Assembly: GCF_043290135.1 (NCBI RefSeq)
Contig: NC_134707.1
Span: forward strand, 67,819,906-67,883,905
DNA: 64,000 bases
DNA from: Rhipicephalus microplus
Taxonomy: Eukaryota > Arthropoda > Arachnida > Ixodida > Ixodidae
Direction: 5' to 3'
In this document: positions 1-11,027 of the stretch, in pieces
Position numbering within the stretch: the first letter of the stretch is position 1
Layout of the letters: the number at the start of each line of letters is the position of its first letter
Notes under the pieces: generated by a model
What the model was told of the DNA's origin: nothing
Database searches by the model: none
Seen by the model: only the letters and a program-made list of their open reading frames with translations
Translations under genes and position numbers: made by a program

Positions 1-1390
1 ACAAAGTAAGGTTTTTCGTGTTTCGATTGGTAGGTTTTTTAACATTTCATACACCACACGGTCAGAACCTAGGGCAGAAGTACTGGAGGAGTTTATACAT
101 ATTTGGAGCTCAGCTAGACTTAAAGCTTGGTTATATGCCTCGTATCTAGTGCAGTTGTGTTCGAGTTTCTGCTTTTCTATTCTTGTTCTGTATTTTTGGA
201 AAGTGTCAGTATAGTGGGACGAGCTGGACACCCGTTCGAATTGTGCACTGAGGAAGTTTGCCTGATCTTCCAAGGTATCATCCTGAGTGTTTACGAGTGG
301 AAGTGTGTGTACTTGTTTTGCTGCTATACTACCGACTAGGTTCCAGACGTTAGCCTCCTGTGTGTATGAATTGATTCCTGACAAAAACTTCTACCAGCTT
401 TCTCTTCTGGCCTGCCGACGCGTTCTCCTTTCTTGAGACTTTATTTTCTTGTAGGTGTCAAGATTTTTGGCTGTCGGCGAGCTCTGGAGCAACCTCCATG
501 CTCTGTGTTGCTGTTTGCGCGCGTTTCGGCATTCAGAGTTCCACCATGGCACACGCCATTTTCAAGGATGTCGATTTGTTTCTGGGATGCATTTTGTTGC
601 AGCACCAATAAAAAACGCTTTGGAGTAGTTTACAGTAACATCAATGCTTAAAGTACATATGTCACTCCAACCTAAAAGAGCGACGGTGTGAAACTGTTTC
701 CAGTAGGCCCTATTTAGGAACCTTTTCGGAACACGTGGTGGGCACTGAGTTGCTGTGGTTGTGCTCAAAACTACGGGGAAGTGGTAACTTCCGTACGGAA
801 TACTGATGACTTTCCACTGAAGTAGAGGCACGAGAGACGGCGATACTGTGCTTAGGTCTATGAAGAGTAGGTATTATTAGCGAGATTTTATTAGGTTTGT
901 TCTTTTCGATTTAGGAGACACGCGCTCGACGAGAGAAGGATCTGGTCAATCAGTCGACCTCGCGCGTCACAACGAGAGTTACCCCATAGCCTGCTATGCG
1001 CAATAATGTCTCCAAGAAGGACCTAAGGCTCTTGAAGTTCATCAATTAAAGAGTGTAAATCATGTTTTTGGAGCTGATAGCTAGGAGGAATGTAAACAGT
1101 GCAAATTGTGATCAGTTTATCAAAAAGAACAGCTTGAACAGCCACTTCCTCAAGGGATGTGTGTAGTTGTGTGTGCATGCAGTTCCTTGTTTCACTATGA
1201 TGGCAACACCTCCGGATGATGTCATGGCATCATCACGGTCCTTTCGGAAAATAATGTAATTACGAAGAAAGCTGTTGTGATTCGAATTAAGGTTTTTTTT
1301 GTACATGTGGCACTTTTGGTGAGTGTCCATGTAAAAGTTCTTGGGTGTTGTCAAGGTTTCGGGGAACGCTCCTGACGTTCCATTGTATGA
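1..1390 (-). pseudogene. LINE copy A ORF2: endonuclease and start of RT, broken
   Basis: Fragments of the APE-type endonuclease are readable, including FRKDRDDAMTSSGGVAIIVKQG (1,112-1,354) and a C-terminal block (562-831). In the second block the usual GSDHFP catalytic motif reads GSYHFP, so the catalytic Asp is replaced by Tyr. Below about 560 the sequence aligns with the linker and the beginning of the RT domain seen in copies C, F and H, up to the window edge. Several frame changes and stops show that this is a dead copy. Confidence 0.75.
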
Positions 1391-1461
1391 TTTATGTGAT
1401 CATAGTGAATGTAAACCAGGGCTGTGTGTACGAAAATCGAGTGTCTGTTTAGACGGGGAGT

Positions 1462-2690
1462 TTGAGTTCATGTAACAGTGCAGTCAACAGGCCCTGTTAT
1501 CTGTTTTCTTTTTGTTTATGGGCACGCTCCAAGGATCCACGCTGGTCTTTCGGCACCAACGATACCATGGTATTCATTGCCTCTACAGAGGCATTGGATG
1601 CGCACACGTGCGAGCTGTTAGTTCAAATTTTGGGCCTCGCCTGGTGAGGTGAGGCCTCGAGACCTCAAGACCTTGGAGTTTCCAGTCTCTGTTCGAGAGT
1701 AGGTGACGTGGTCTGGACTACAGCCGACTTCGCGGCAGGTACCACAACTATCGACTCGGTATGCGCGGGCCGAAGGAGTGGCGAGGGTGGGTGCAGCGGT
1801 GCCCCCTGACGCGCCGCATCAGCATATATACGTTCATAGAAAGGTCAGACTCTTCACCGTGCTTCCTTAAATGAAATGTTCTCCTTCACCTTCAATGTAA
1901 TTATCTCCTTTTCTTTCTTCCAGTATGCGCAGGAGCGTGAATATGTGGCATGGTTTCCTTCACAATTCACACAGTGGGGTGGTTGTTTGCAGTTACCAGA
2001 CACGTGGCCTAGGACTCCACATTGGGCACAAGTCTGGTGGCCACGACAGCTTTTAGAGTCATGACCATACCTCTGGTATTGGAAGCAGCGACGAGTGTTT
2101 GGTATGTATGGCCTGAAAGATGTCTTCGTGTACCCTGTTTGAATGGATACAGGCAGTTTACTGGAAGCAAGCGTTAGTATTAGGTGTTTTGTTGGTGTTT
2201 CCTTTTTGTCTCTCCTGATGATGATCCTTTGTACATTGGTCACATTCTGAGTCCTCCACCTCTCCGGAAGTTCTGCTTAGGTCAGGCCAAGCAAATCCAC
2301 ATCAGATGCCACTCTACGAGTTGTTTTCATTGATCTGTGTTGTGTTACAGTGATTGGGGGGTCAACAAAAGTTGAAAGGTTGTGTACTTTCTCAAATGGT
2401 TGCTTTTATCGAACTTCAAGAACGAGGTCTCCGCTGGCCATTTTCGTAACTTTGTATCCGGCCCCAAGAGTTTCTGTAAGACACCTGGCTACTACAAAGG
2501 GGGATACAGTTCTGACTTGCTTGCCACTTATCTCACTATGTATATTATGAAAATGGGGGAAGTTTTCATTTAATCAGTTGAAAAAGCCTAAGTCTGGTGC
2601 GTATGCGCTTTAAGGCGGTACGATCACTTAACAAGAGAAAAGCTCTATGCATGCCTGTTCAATTTTTTTCAGAAGCGTTGGTGGCCACCC
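1462..2690 (-). pseudogene. LINE copy A ORF1 (Gag-like, CCHC knuckles), broken
   Basis: This is a remnant of the first ORF of copy A, an RNA-binding Gag-like protein that in this class of LINE coats the element RNA. The clearest part is at 1,854-2,243, where CFQYQRYGHDSKSC, CAQCGVLGHVSGNC and CVNCEGNHATYSRSC form a run of Cys/His knuckles. It is followed by WKKEKEIITLKVKENISF, a segment shared with the other copies. The upstream part aligns with D ORF1 but in shifted frames. The tail near 1,470-1,650 is Pro/Ser-rich. The protein is not intact. Confidence 0.75.
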
Positions 2691-3188
2691 ACTACGGAGC
2701 CCAACGGGGGCACGCTACAAGCTTGGGGATGCTAAAACCTGCAGACGCCAGCCGTACCACGCTACTATAACCCAATGCGCCTAGACCAAGGTAGGCTATT
2801 TGCACAGGGTTAACCCTTGCCGCCACAAATATTGGAAGTAAACAGAACTAATAAGTAGACAGGACAGACTAAAAGTGAGAGATAAAGACGAAGTTGTAGG
2901 GGAGAGAGACAGGAAAAGGCGACTGCCAATTTCCCTTAAGTGGATCAGACCAGGACTTCCATCGACATGAATCCGGGGCCGAAGGGGTGTGTTGCTGCTG
3001 CCAGGGGGCCTTAAAGGTCCAATGGCCTGCGTCGGCTCAACTTCCAGGATCTCCTTTTCCCCGGACATGGCAAAGCCCCGCACGGCTAGGCGTGCGAGAG
3101 AGTCAACCCCCCCCTCCCCCCCGCAGATAGCTCGGGTCCGTGGTGACGCTACGCACCAAACGCCTGCTCTCACAGACGCCACTGGGGG
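2690..3188 (-). other. 5' UTR of LINE copy A
   Basis: This stretch matches, on the minus strand, the 5' leaders of copies B, C, D, I/J, K and H. The shared order is short GC-rich hairpins at the extreme 5' end, a CACCAC/CCGAGC segment, a pyrimidine-rich CTCTCTCCCTAC tract, and a GGGTTAACCC-like box near 2,805. Several short ORFs across it are chance readings. The first hairpin, near 3,165-3,182, is still paired in this copy. Confidence 0.7.
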
Positions 3189-3643
3189 GTTTGCTTTTGG
3201 TCTGCGCATGTAGTTAACATGAACTCTTCAGAAAAAAGTACTGTTTTCTAGTCGTCCGTGCTCCAAGAGGAGTGATCTTTGGCAAAGTTAAGACGCGCGG
3301 TCCTGTTATGCAAGGAGAGGCGCGGCTTCTGGGCCGCAAAGTCTTCTAGCCGTCGTTTTATTGTCGACGCTCTTGCAGACACAATGCGGCCACAGCGATT
3401 TCTCTGGCAGTACTGAAGGGACTTGCCTTCGCGGCGTCACGGATGTTTGCGTCCTTCCTAAGCAGCGGGCGTTGCACGAGAGTGCCGCTTATGTGGAGCG
3501 TTGCTGGTGCAGCCTTCTTTCTTATAAGCTTGGATGATGCGATTCATGGTCTTGTTCGACCTCCCCGTCGTCCTTGCTATTTGGCATTTAGTGTGCTGCT
3601 TCTGGGACAATTCAACTATCCGCAGGCGCTCGCTGTTAGGCAC
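3189..3643 (-). pseudogene. Tc1-like transposase remnant
   Basis: The minus strand at 3,458-3,643 encodes RLRIVELSQKQHTKCQIART and then GRSNKTMNRIIQAYKKEGCT, the paired helix-turn-helix layout of Tc1/mariner transposases. Further down (about 3,210-3,440), in shifted frames, SASTIKRRLEDFAAQKPRLS, LNFAKDHSSWSTDD and KTVLFSEEFM follow. These match the family segment just before and at the first catalytic Asp region (the usual form is W-x-x-V-x-F-S-D-E). The usual Trp before KTV is a stop, and SDE reads SEE. The reading ends where LINE copy A begins, near 3,188. A degraded DNA transposon is the best explanation. Confidence 0.7.
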
Positions 3644-4523
3644 TCAGGACATTTTCCGATGTGATGAAGCTTTCCAGTGTTTCACAGTGCGCACTACACA
3701 CAACCACTTTCACGTAATACGGTAGGCGGAGAATCAGTCTGGAATTCTCAATTGAACAAAACACAGCCATCAAAAAGAGTAATGCTAGATATCACGTGTT
3801 TTGCGAAGCTCGGCTTGTTGATCACAAAATTCGGTCTTCAAGGCACGGTGGCAGTTATCGTTTTCGAAGATGATATCACCACAGGGCCAAACGAGGGCGA
3901 GCGTGAAAGCAAATAGGGGCGATGTGCATTCGCACCAAAAGCCAAACCCTCTCCCGATAACTCGAAATTGTCTCACGATCGGCGCAACTGTACAACTTTG
4001 CAGCGCGCTCGGCCACGCGCTCGCGTGGTGTCGCTCATACTGAGCACGATGGTACATTTAGCATGCGAATGCTTATGTAAAGAGCTGTTTCATTTTTCTG
4101 TTATTCTGATTTGCAAGATGAAGGAATCAAGCATTTTTTTCAAAAGTCACGTAATCAGTCTGGCGTTTACCTAGGCTACTTGCCGTGTACAGTGACGTTC
4201 CTTTCTTCTACTGATTCAATGTACTCCCTTTCATCCCTTTACCTAGTTCCCCATTGCCTCCCGACGTAAGATACTCCAGACTTCTAAAGCTCATATGGTT
4301 TTACACTACCTCCAGTAAATCATGATCGGTATGCTAGTAGCTTAAACGTTGTACTAGACTAATTGAAGTCTATCCATTTCTACCTCTCCGGCTTTGTTTC
4401 CTTTCTGGACGGCTCTTCCTTCCTGGAAGGCTTGCTTCCTGGACGGACCAAATGATAATAATCATACGATGCCGCGTGCTCTGACGTGACGAATAATGTT
4501 ATCATAAATTTTGGTGATAAGAG
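3644..4523. other. spacer, no gene recognised
   Basis: The region between the Tc1-like remnant and LINE copy D contains only short ORFs. No domain, tandem repeat or RNA gene was recognised. Confidence 0.4.
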
Positions 4524-4534
4524 ACATCGTCATG
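4524..4534. repeat. left TSD of LINE copy D (ACATCGTCATG)
   Basis: The 11-bp word ACATCGTCATG occurs here next to the 3' tail of copy D and again at 21,372-21,382 next to its 5' end. This marks the outermost insertion of the nest. Confidence 0.85.
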
Positions 4535-4549
4535 ATGTGTGGCGCTTTA

Positions 4550-4584
4550 TGGCGCAAGGGCCAATTGATGGCCAAAGAGTGCCA
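4550..4584 (-). other. 3'-terminal hairpin of LINE copy D
   Basis: GGCGC pairs with GTGCC (one G-T pair), and an inner GGCC pairs with GGCC across a 7-nt loop. The same double-stem hairpin is found near the 3' end of eight family copies. It is a candidate recognition structure for reverse transcription. Confidence 0.6.
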
Positions 4585-6266
4585 TTTCAATGACTAAAGA
4601 TGTGGACAATGATATGTTGCGTGGCTGTATAGGGGCCTTAAAAATTCTCTCTATAATGCGGGTAAAAACATAAGTATTAAAATCACGACAGTGGCGTGAT
4701 ATGGCTAGTAAAAATTGGTGACAAATGGTTTTGATAATAAAAACTTGTGTAAAAATGTTTGCCACTAGCACAAGTGCCTCATCAGCGCCCTTGTGTCCAA
4801 GGGCTGCGAGGCAAGTGCTCCTAAATGTAGTCACTGCAGCAGCAACCTCTTTTGCGAGGTCGCGCTACGCTTTGCCTGGGTATATGGCATGATAAAAATG
4901 AACATCTCTTAAAAAAGCTAGCACCGATTTATGAGTAAATAGTGGTTCCCTACTGACGAACATTGCAGAGTGTAAAGGTATATGTTGTCAGTAGGGTAAT
5001 GAAAAGTGTTGTTTTCTCAGATAGTCTAGTTGTTTGCACTGGATTAAAATGTGAAGAAATGTTAGTGCTTCACCACATCTGTCACAGAATGGTAGATCAT
5101 CACCAGACAAAAGATAAGTGTGTGTCACGTATGTGTGTCCTATCCTGAGTCTCGTTAGTATTACCTCTGTATGACGCGATTTCGATACGGGCAGCCAAAG
5201 ACCAAGGTGTGGCTTAATAACGTGTAGTTTGTTTTGTGTGTGTGTGTCTCACTTGCTCTGCCAGTATACCCTGAGGTATCGTTTGAGAGACGGCTTAAGG
5301 TGAAGGGCCGGGATTAATATGGGTGTAGGGCAACGCTTTTGTGGACGGATGCAGCGAGCTGATCCGCCCTCACGTTGCCTTGGATCTCACGGTGCCCTGG
5401 CACCCAGCACACTATAACATGTTGTTTGAGTGTGTAGAGTGTGCATAAAATGGATTAAAGTGAGACGAGGACAGGGTTTTTTGTTTTTTAATAGTATTCA
5501 GAGCCGTTCCCCCATTTAGAGAGTCCGTATAAATTACTACTTTTTGTATTTGTAATTGTGTGATGTGTTTAGCCGCCACAAGTATCGCGTAAGCTTCCGC
5601 TGTGAAGATACTTGTGCATGGATGTAGAGGGCCGGCATCCAAAAAGGATGTGCCGACAGCAGCGTAGGACAAAGAGGAGATAAACTTAGAGGCATCTGTA
5701 AAGAACTTAGGACGTGTGTATTTGTGTTGAAGTTCCAGGAAGTATGTTCGGATATGGGCAATGGGCGCGTGTTTTGTAATTTCTCGGAAAGGCACATCGA
5801 ATTGTATAGTCTGCCACTGACAAGATGGTGGGTATGCTACTGGAGCCAATAAACTGTGTTTATCGAGACACCAGTTTCCTCAGATAGACCCGTGAGGCGA
5901 ACTGAGCAGGGCGGTCTCATGGAAGGCCTGTTTTGAAACAGTGGGGACCTCGACAAATCATTAATAATGGAGTATGAGGGGTGCTTCTAGTCTGCTTTCA
6001 CCTTAAGTAAATATACAAAAGTTATTCGAGTTCTCTGCAGATGAAGTGATCACTCATTTGACTCGACGTAAAGGCTTTCTACAGGACTTGTGCGAAAAGC
6101 ACCCGTAGAAAGGCGGACGCCCAAATGGTGCACGAGGTCCAGCTTCTTCAAACCACTTTGAGCCGCAGACTGATAAACAACGGCTCCATAATCTAAGCGG
6201 GTGCGAATGAGGCTTCTAGACAGGTTCATGAGACATTGCCTGTCGCTACCCCACATAGTGCGTGAC
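4585..6266 (-). pseudogene. LINE copy D ORF2, 3' part: RT end, RNase H, finger
   Basis: This part of D continues the polyprotein after the B insertion. Minus-strand blocks include MWGSDRQCLMNLSRSLIRTR and GAFRTSPVESLYVESNE (6,050-6,250; RT thumb/connection) and an RNase H domain at 5,412-5,849. The RNase H block has FFTDASKF, IFTAEAYAIL and VIYTDSLNGG, giving the Asp, Glu and Asp catalytic positions. The terminal Cys/His finger below 5,200 is badly decayed, and the remainder down to the hairpin is 3' UTR. Frameshifts separate the blocks. Confidence 0.75.
6254..6266. repeat. left TSD of LINE copy B (CATAGTGCGTGAC)
   Basis: The 13-bp word CATAGTGCGTGAC, native to the RT region of copy D, recurs with one mismatch as CATAGTTCGTGAC at 17,792-17,804. 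It flanks copy B on both sides. Confidence 0.8.
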
Positions 6267-6798
6267 CCTTCGCAGGGGCGCCTGCGCAAGAAAGCGTTTG
6301 GTGTGTAGCGACACCACGGACCCGAGCTAACGGGGGAGTTTCTACTCCCTCCCACGCCTAGCCGTGTGTGGCTTTGCCGTGTCCGGAGAAAAGGGGATCC
6401 TGAGGGTTGAACCGACGCTGGGTGATTGGACCGTTAATGCCCCCCCCCCGGCAGAGGAAACACACCCCTTTGGCCCCGGCTTCACGTAGACGGCACGCCT
6501 GGTCTGACCCACCCAGGGGAAATCGGCAATCGTCTTTTCCTATCTCTCTCTTCCTACATCTTCGTCTTTATCTCTCACATTTTATCGGTCCTGTCATCTT
6601 CTCTTTTCCGTTTACTTCAGAATTTCCTGGCGGCGAGGGTTAACCCTGTGTAGTTACCCAACCTTGGGTAGTTATATTCGGTTATAGCAGCGATGCATGG
6701 CTGGCGTCTCCAAGTGTTCACTACTGTACCTTGTAGCGTCCCCTTGTTGGACTCGGAGGTGGGTGGCCACCATCGCCGCCGAATTTAAAATGCTTCTT
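6267..6798 (+). other. 5' UTR of LINE copy B
   Basis: This is the family leader in sense orientation. It starts with GCAGGGGCGCCTGCGC. A hairpin GGTGT-GTAGCG-ACACC follows near 6,310-6,325, then CCCG-AGCTAA-CGGG near 6,330-6,345. After these come a poly-C stretch (6,440-6,449), a pyrimidine tract around 6,540-6,600, and GGTTAACCCTG near 6,639. I-group LINEs carry internal promoters in such leaders, but no specific promoter box could be assigned. Confidence 0.65.
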
Positions 6799-7002
6799 AT
6801 GGAAAACCTTTTTCCTGCACTCCCTGATCACCGCCTGAAAAGGTGGCGCACCGATGACAGCGTCTTTACTGCACAGTCTAAACAGACCTTCCCCAAGTAC
6901 CATGTAGTTCACAGCAAAATTGAAAAAAAAACTGTTCGATCTATTTCACCATTTATTGTCTCGAAAACACTCACAGATGCAATTGGCCCTGGCTATAAAG
7001 TA
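6799..7002 (+). pseudogene. LINE copy B ORF1, N-terminal part
   Basis: Translation probably starts at the ATG at 6,799. The peptide MENLFPALPDHRLKRW aligns with the starts in copies C (MAKSFPPLPYRSLKRW) and H (MASSFPLLPDRLQKRQ), and these Met residues coincide. An upstream in-frame ATG at 6,697 lies in the leader. The frame runs open to IGPGYKV, where copy C has inserted. It resumes after 12,765 with TKMRNGDLLLEVRDK, showing that the two parts were one gene. Confidence 0.8.
6991..7002. repeat. left TSD of LINE copy C (GGCTATAAAGTA)
   Basis: A perfect 12-bp match to 12,754-12,765. The word encodes G-Y-K-V of copy B ORF1, so the insertion point in the host ORF is unambiguous. Confidence 0.92.
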
Positions 7003-7025
7003 TAGTGATGATGAATAGTTTTTAG

Positions 7026-7060
7026 TGGCGCAAGGGCCAATTGATGGCCAAAGAGCGCCA
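7026..7060 (-). other. 3'-terminal hairpin of LINE copy C
   Basis: A fully paired outer stem TGGCGC/GCGCCA and an inner GGCC/GGCC stem, 24 bases from the 3' end of the element. The ATC/TGA-rich tail lies beyond it. Confidence 0.65.
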
Positions 7061-7199
7061 ATTCAATTCACTACAGATATGAACAATAATATGGTGCGTG
7101 GCTGTAAAGGGGCCTTAAAATTCATCGCTCTAACGCGGGTTAAAACATGAAAGTAATAAAATCATGACAGTGGCGTGACATATGTGTGGTGATAGCTGA

Positions 7200-10100
7200 T
7201 GGCAAATTGTCATGATAATAAAACCATATGAAGATATAATCACCGCAGCCACCACCACTCTATAGAGGTCGTGCTACGGATGACCTCGAAATATCGGGTG
7301 AAAGCTTTGCACATCTTTTAAAAACGTAAAAAGTGTTTGCAGTTTAAAAACCGGATCCCTACCAATGAGCATCCCAGGGTGTAGAGGGAGCTGCTGTCGG
7401 TAGGGCAGTAAAAAGCGCTTTTTTCTTAGAGCATCTAGCTCATTGCACTGGACGAGAATGTGGAGAACCGTAAGGGGCTCTCCACATCTCTAACAATATG
7501 GTGGATCACCGGTAGACAGAAGAAATGAATGCGTAGAATGTGTGTGTCCTGTTCTAAGCCTTGTTAGTATTACTTCCGTGTGTCGTGATTTTGATAGTGG
7601 CAGCCAATAACCTAGTTGCGGCTTAATAGCATGGAGTTTATTATCTGTGTGTTTATCCCACATGCTCTGCCAGTACCCCCTGAGCTTTCGTTTTATAAAA
7701 GGTTTTAAGTCAAGTGCAGGAACTGGTGTTGATGCATTGGTAGTAGTGACATTGGCGCAAGCAGCCAGATTGTCGGCCAAAACGTTCCCTTGTATTTCAC
7801 GGTGCCCTGGAACCCAGCAGCCAACGACATGCTGTTTTGATGCGTAGAGTGTGCACAGAAGTGAGTAGAGTGACACCAGCACGGGGTTCTTGTGTTTTCT
7901 AGGAGTTTTCAGGGCTTTGACCACGGTTAGGGAATCTGTGTATATTACCGCCTTTTGTAATTTTATCTGTTTAATGTGTTTTACGACCGCCAGTATTGCG
8001 TAAGCTTCTCCTGTGAAAATGCTTGCATTAGGATGAAGAACGCCGGCCTCGGAAAAGGATTGGCCTACTGCTGCATATGACACAGAAGTGTTTGATTTTG
8101 ACGCATCGGTAAAGAACTCAGGGCATGTGTATTTATGTTGTAGTTCTCTAGGAAATGTGTATACATGTGTGCAAGTGGTGCGTGCTTTGTGACATCAACA
8201 AAAGAGACATCACAGTCTATAAGCTGCCACTGCCACGGTGGCAGATATGTTGCAGAAGCCATCAAACTGTGTTCAAGAGGCACATTTGTTTCTTCCGCCA
8301 GGCTCCTTACACGCAGCGCATAGGGCTGCCTTAACAAAGGACGGTTCTCGAACAAGCCAGAACAAGACAAATCATTAATTGTGAAATGGGAAGGGTGTTT
8401 CTTGTCTGCCTTCACCTTCAAAAAGTACAAAAAGGACAGGGAACATCTTTGTAGGTGGAGCGACCATTCATTCGAATCCACGTACAGGCTCTCCACAGGG
8501 CTGGTGCGGAAAGCACCCATAGAGAGGCGAATGCCTAGATGGTGGACAGGGTCGAGAATTTTCAAGGCTGATGGTGTTGCCGACTGATAAATTATAGCAC
8601 CGTAAGCTAGGCGTGTGCGTACGAGGATTTTATATAAGTTAATTAAACATTTCCTGTCACTACCCCATGTAGTGCATGACAACACTTTTAAAATGTTCAT
8701 AGTTTTTAAGCACCTGTCCCTTAAATACTTGATGTGTGGGATGAAGATTAGCTTAGTGTCTAATATGAGACCAAGAAACTTGTGCTCGGTCTTCACTGAC
8801 AGAGGTTGACCAAGCAGGTCAATGTCGGGGTCAGGATGGATGCCCCTCTTTCGGCTGAACAAGACACAAGTGCTCTTTTGTGCGTTGAGTATGAAACCAT
8901 TCTCGTTTGCCAATTGAGATCAACCCTAGTTGAACTTGACGTTGGCACATTGAAATGTTGCACGATTTGTAACCAATCTGCACATCATCGACATATATGC
9001 AGTAAAAAATATTTCGTGGGAGAGGCAGGTGCAAGGAATTCATTTTAACTATGAAAAGTGTGCAGCTCTATACACCTCCTTGTGGCACTCCTGTTTCTTG
9101 GACAAATACTCGGGATAAGACAGTGCCAACTTGGACACGGATTGTACGGTTGGATAGGTAGCTTTCGATAACTGTCAGCATTCTACCCCGCACACCTAAA
9201 TGTGACAGGTCTCGCAATATGCCGAAGCGCCATGCAGTGTCATATGCCTTTTCCATATCGAGGAACACAGACAGAAAAAATTGCTTATGAACAAAAGCAT
9301 CGCGAATTTGTGCTTCGATACGAACAAGGTGGTCAGTGGTGGACCGAGCCTCTCGAAACCCACACTGGTATGGGTCAAGTAGGCCACTAATTTCAAGAAA
9401 GTGCATCAGGCGCCTGTTAATCATATTTTCAGACTTTGCAAGTACAGCTGGTTAATGCTATTAGCCTGTAGCTGGAAACTGAGGCCGGGTCCTTGCCGTG
9501 TTTTAGAATTGGGATAATGATAGCTTCCTTCCAGGCCGAGGGTAGCTCGCCAAAAGACCATATCGCATTATAGAGAGAGAGAGGAGAGCTTTGTGGGTTT
9601 CAGTGGGCAGGTGTTTTAACATTTCATATGCCACATGGTCCGGGCCTGGGGCAGATTTATTGCAGCAGGCAAGTGAGGCCTGCAGTTCAGTCAAACAGAA
9701 AAGTTAGTTGTATGCCTCATGTGTTCTGGGCTTGCGCTATGATCTCTGTTTTTCTAGCGCGGTTTTGTATCGTCGGAACGCTTCACTATAGTGTGTTGAG
9801 CTGGAGACCTGTTCAAAGTGCGCTCCGAGAGTGTTTGCCTGGTCTTCCAAACTCTCCACTTGTGTGTTCACTAGAGGAAGCGAATGTGCTTCTCGTCCTG
9901 CCACCTTACCAACTATGCTCCAGACTGTCGACTCATCTGTGTATGAGTTAATGCCCAATACAAATTTGTGCCAACGTTCTCTTCTCGCCTGTCGGCGCGT
10001 CCTCCTTGCTTGCGACTTGACGTTCTTAAAGTTTACGAGATTCTCGGCTGTGGGCGAGTCTCTAAGCAACCTCCATGCCGTATTTTGTTTTTTTCGAGCA

Positions 10101-10983
10101 TCACGACACTCATTATTCTACCATGGGACTCGTCGTTTGCTTGAGGGTTCACATGTTTGGGGAATACATTTTGTTGCTGCATCAACCAAGAAAGCTGTAA
10201 AGTAGCACACAGCATCCTCTATGCTCAATGCCGCCATGTCAGTCCAAGATAATAAAGTCATCTTTTGAAACTTTTCCCAATCGGCTTTGTCAGTGAGCCA
10301 TTTGGGAACTTGTGCAGGACATGTATTTGTTATTGATGAGCTGATAACGATAGGAAAATGGTCACTACCATATGGATCATTAATAACTTGCCATTTAAGT
10401 AGAGGCAGGAGGGATGGGGATATTATGCTGAGGTCTATTGCTGAGTACGTATTGTTAGCAATGTTGTAGTATGTTGGGGCTTTCCGATTCAGCAGGCATA
10501 CACCGCAAGAAAAAAGAATCTCTTCAATCAGGCGACCTCGAGCATCGCAGCGAAAGTCACCCCACAGATTGCTATGTGCATTGAAATCTCCCAGGAGATT
10601 ATAGGGTTCTGGAAGTTCGTCTATGAGGGACTCGAATTCATGCTTTTCAAGACGGTGTTGTGGAGGTATGTAGAGAGAGCAGATGGTGACAAGCTTAGTC
10701 AATAGAACTGCTCGAACAGCCAGCGCCTCAAGGGATGTTTGTAGTGTTAGGTGTGTGCATGCAATCCCTTAATTGACTATAATGGCAACACCATCGGATG
10801 GCACAATGGCATCATTCCGGTCTTTCCGAAAAATAACGTAGTGACGTAAAAAGTTGGTGTGTTTCGGTTTCAGGTGTGTCTCTTGTACGCTAGCACCTTA
10901 GGTGTATGTTTGTGTAAAAGTTCTTGGATATCGTCGAGGTTTCTCAACAGTCCTCTGACGTTCCACTGTAGTATTTGTGTCAT
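7200..10983 (-). pseudogene. LINE copy C ORF2: endonuclease-RT-RNase H, broken
   Basis: ORF2 starts at the ATG at 10,983 (MTQILQWNVRGLLRN). The APE endonuclease shows LLGDFNAHS near 10,588 and PYGSDHFPI near 10,363. The linker is at 9,737-10,069. The RT shows a QKQFF-like FLSVFLDMEKAYDTAW (motif A), VPQGGV, and YVDDVQ at about 8,984-8,995. The thumb/connection block is at 8,065-8,913. RNase H (7,490-8,083) shows IFTGEAYAIL, VIYTDSLTVV and WVPGHREIQGNVLAD. A terminal CxxC...H...C finger follows. Defects include a frameshift near 10,890, TAG at 10,115-10,117, stops near 9,737 and 9,705, frameshifts near 9,500, 8,915 and 8,150, and a stop at 7,490. All catalytic motifs named remain intact. Confidence 0.88.
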
Positions 10984-11027
10984 TTTAATTTAGGTTGGTG
11001 CTGTGCATACAGAGGTGTTGCGTTAGT

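Larger units (their letters stand above)
1..3188 (-). mobile_element. LINE copy A, 5' half (RNase H-type LINE)
   Basis: This is the 5' half of a minus-strand non-LTR retrotransposon. It runs from a 5' end near 3,188 to beyond base 1. In order on the minus strand it shows the family 5' UTR (about 2,690-3,188), Gag-like ORF1 remnants, the start of ORF2 and the endonuclease, and stops at the N-terminal part of the reverse transcriptase. The 5' end lies directly against a Tc1-like transposase remnant, so A probably inserted into that older element. The right-hand target copy cannot be tested because the 3' end is outside the window. Stops and frameshifts are frequent. It resembles copies D and F more than copies H and I/J. 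Confidence 0.85.

Noticed and set aside
2796..3209. Minus ORFs in the LINE 5' leaders (also near 12.5, 21.1, 45.6 and 54.9 kb) as a conserved protein
   Set aside because: Similar peptides recur because the leader DNA is repeated. The frames differ in length and phase, and ORF1 has its own conserved start Met downstream.
6267..7002. 5' inversion of copy C by twin priming
   Set aside because: The plus-strand 5' piece continues in frame after 12,765 and has its own TSD in D, so it is an interrupted separate element.
9628..9951. 107-codon plus ORF and similar plus ORFs within 7-12 kb
   Set aside because: Antisense shadows of LINE copy C ORF2.
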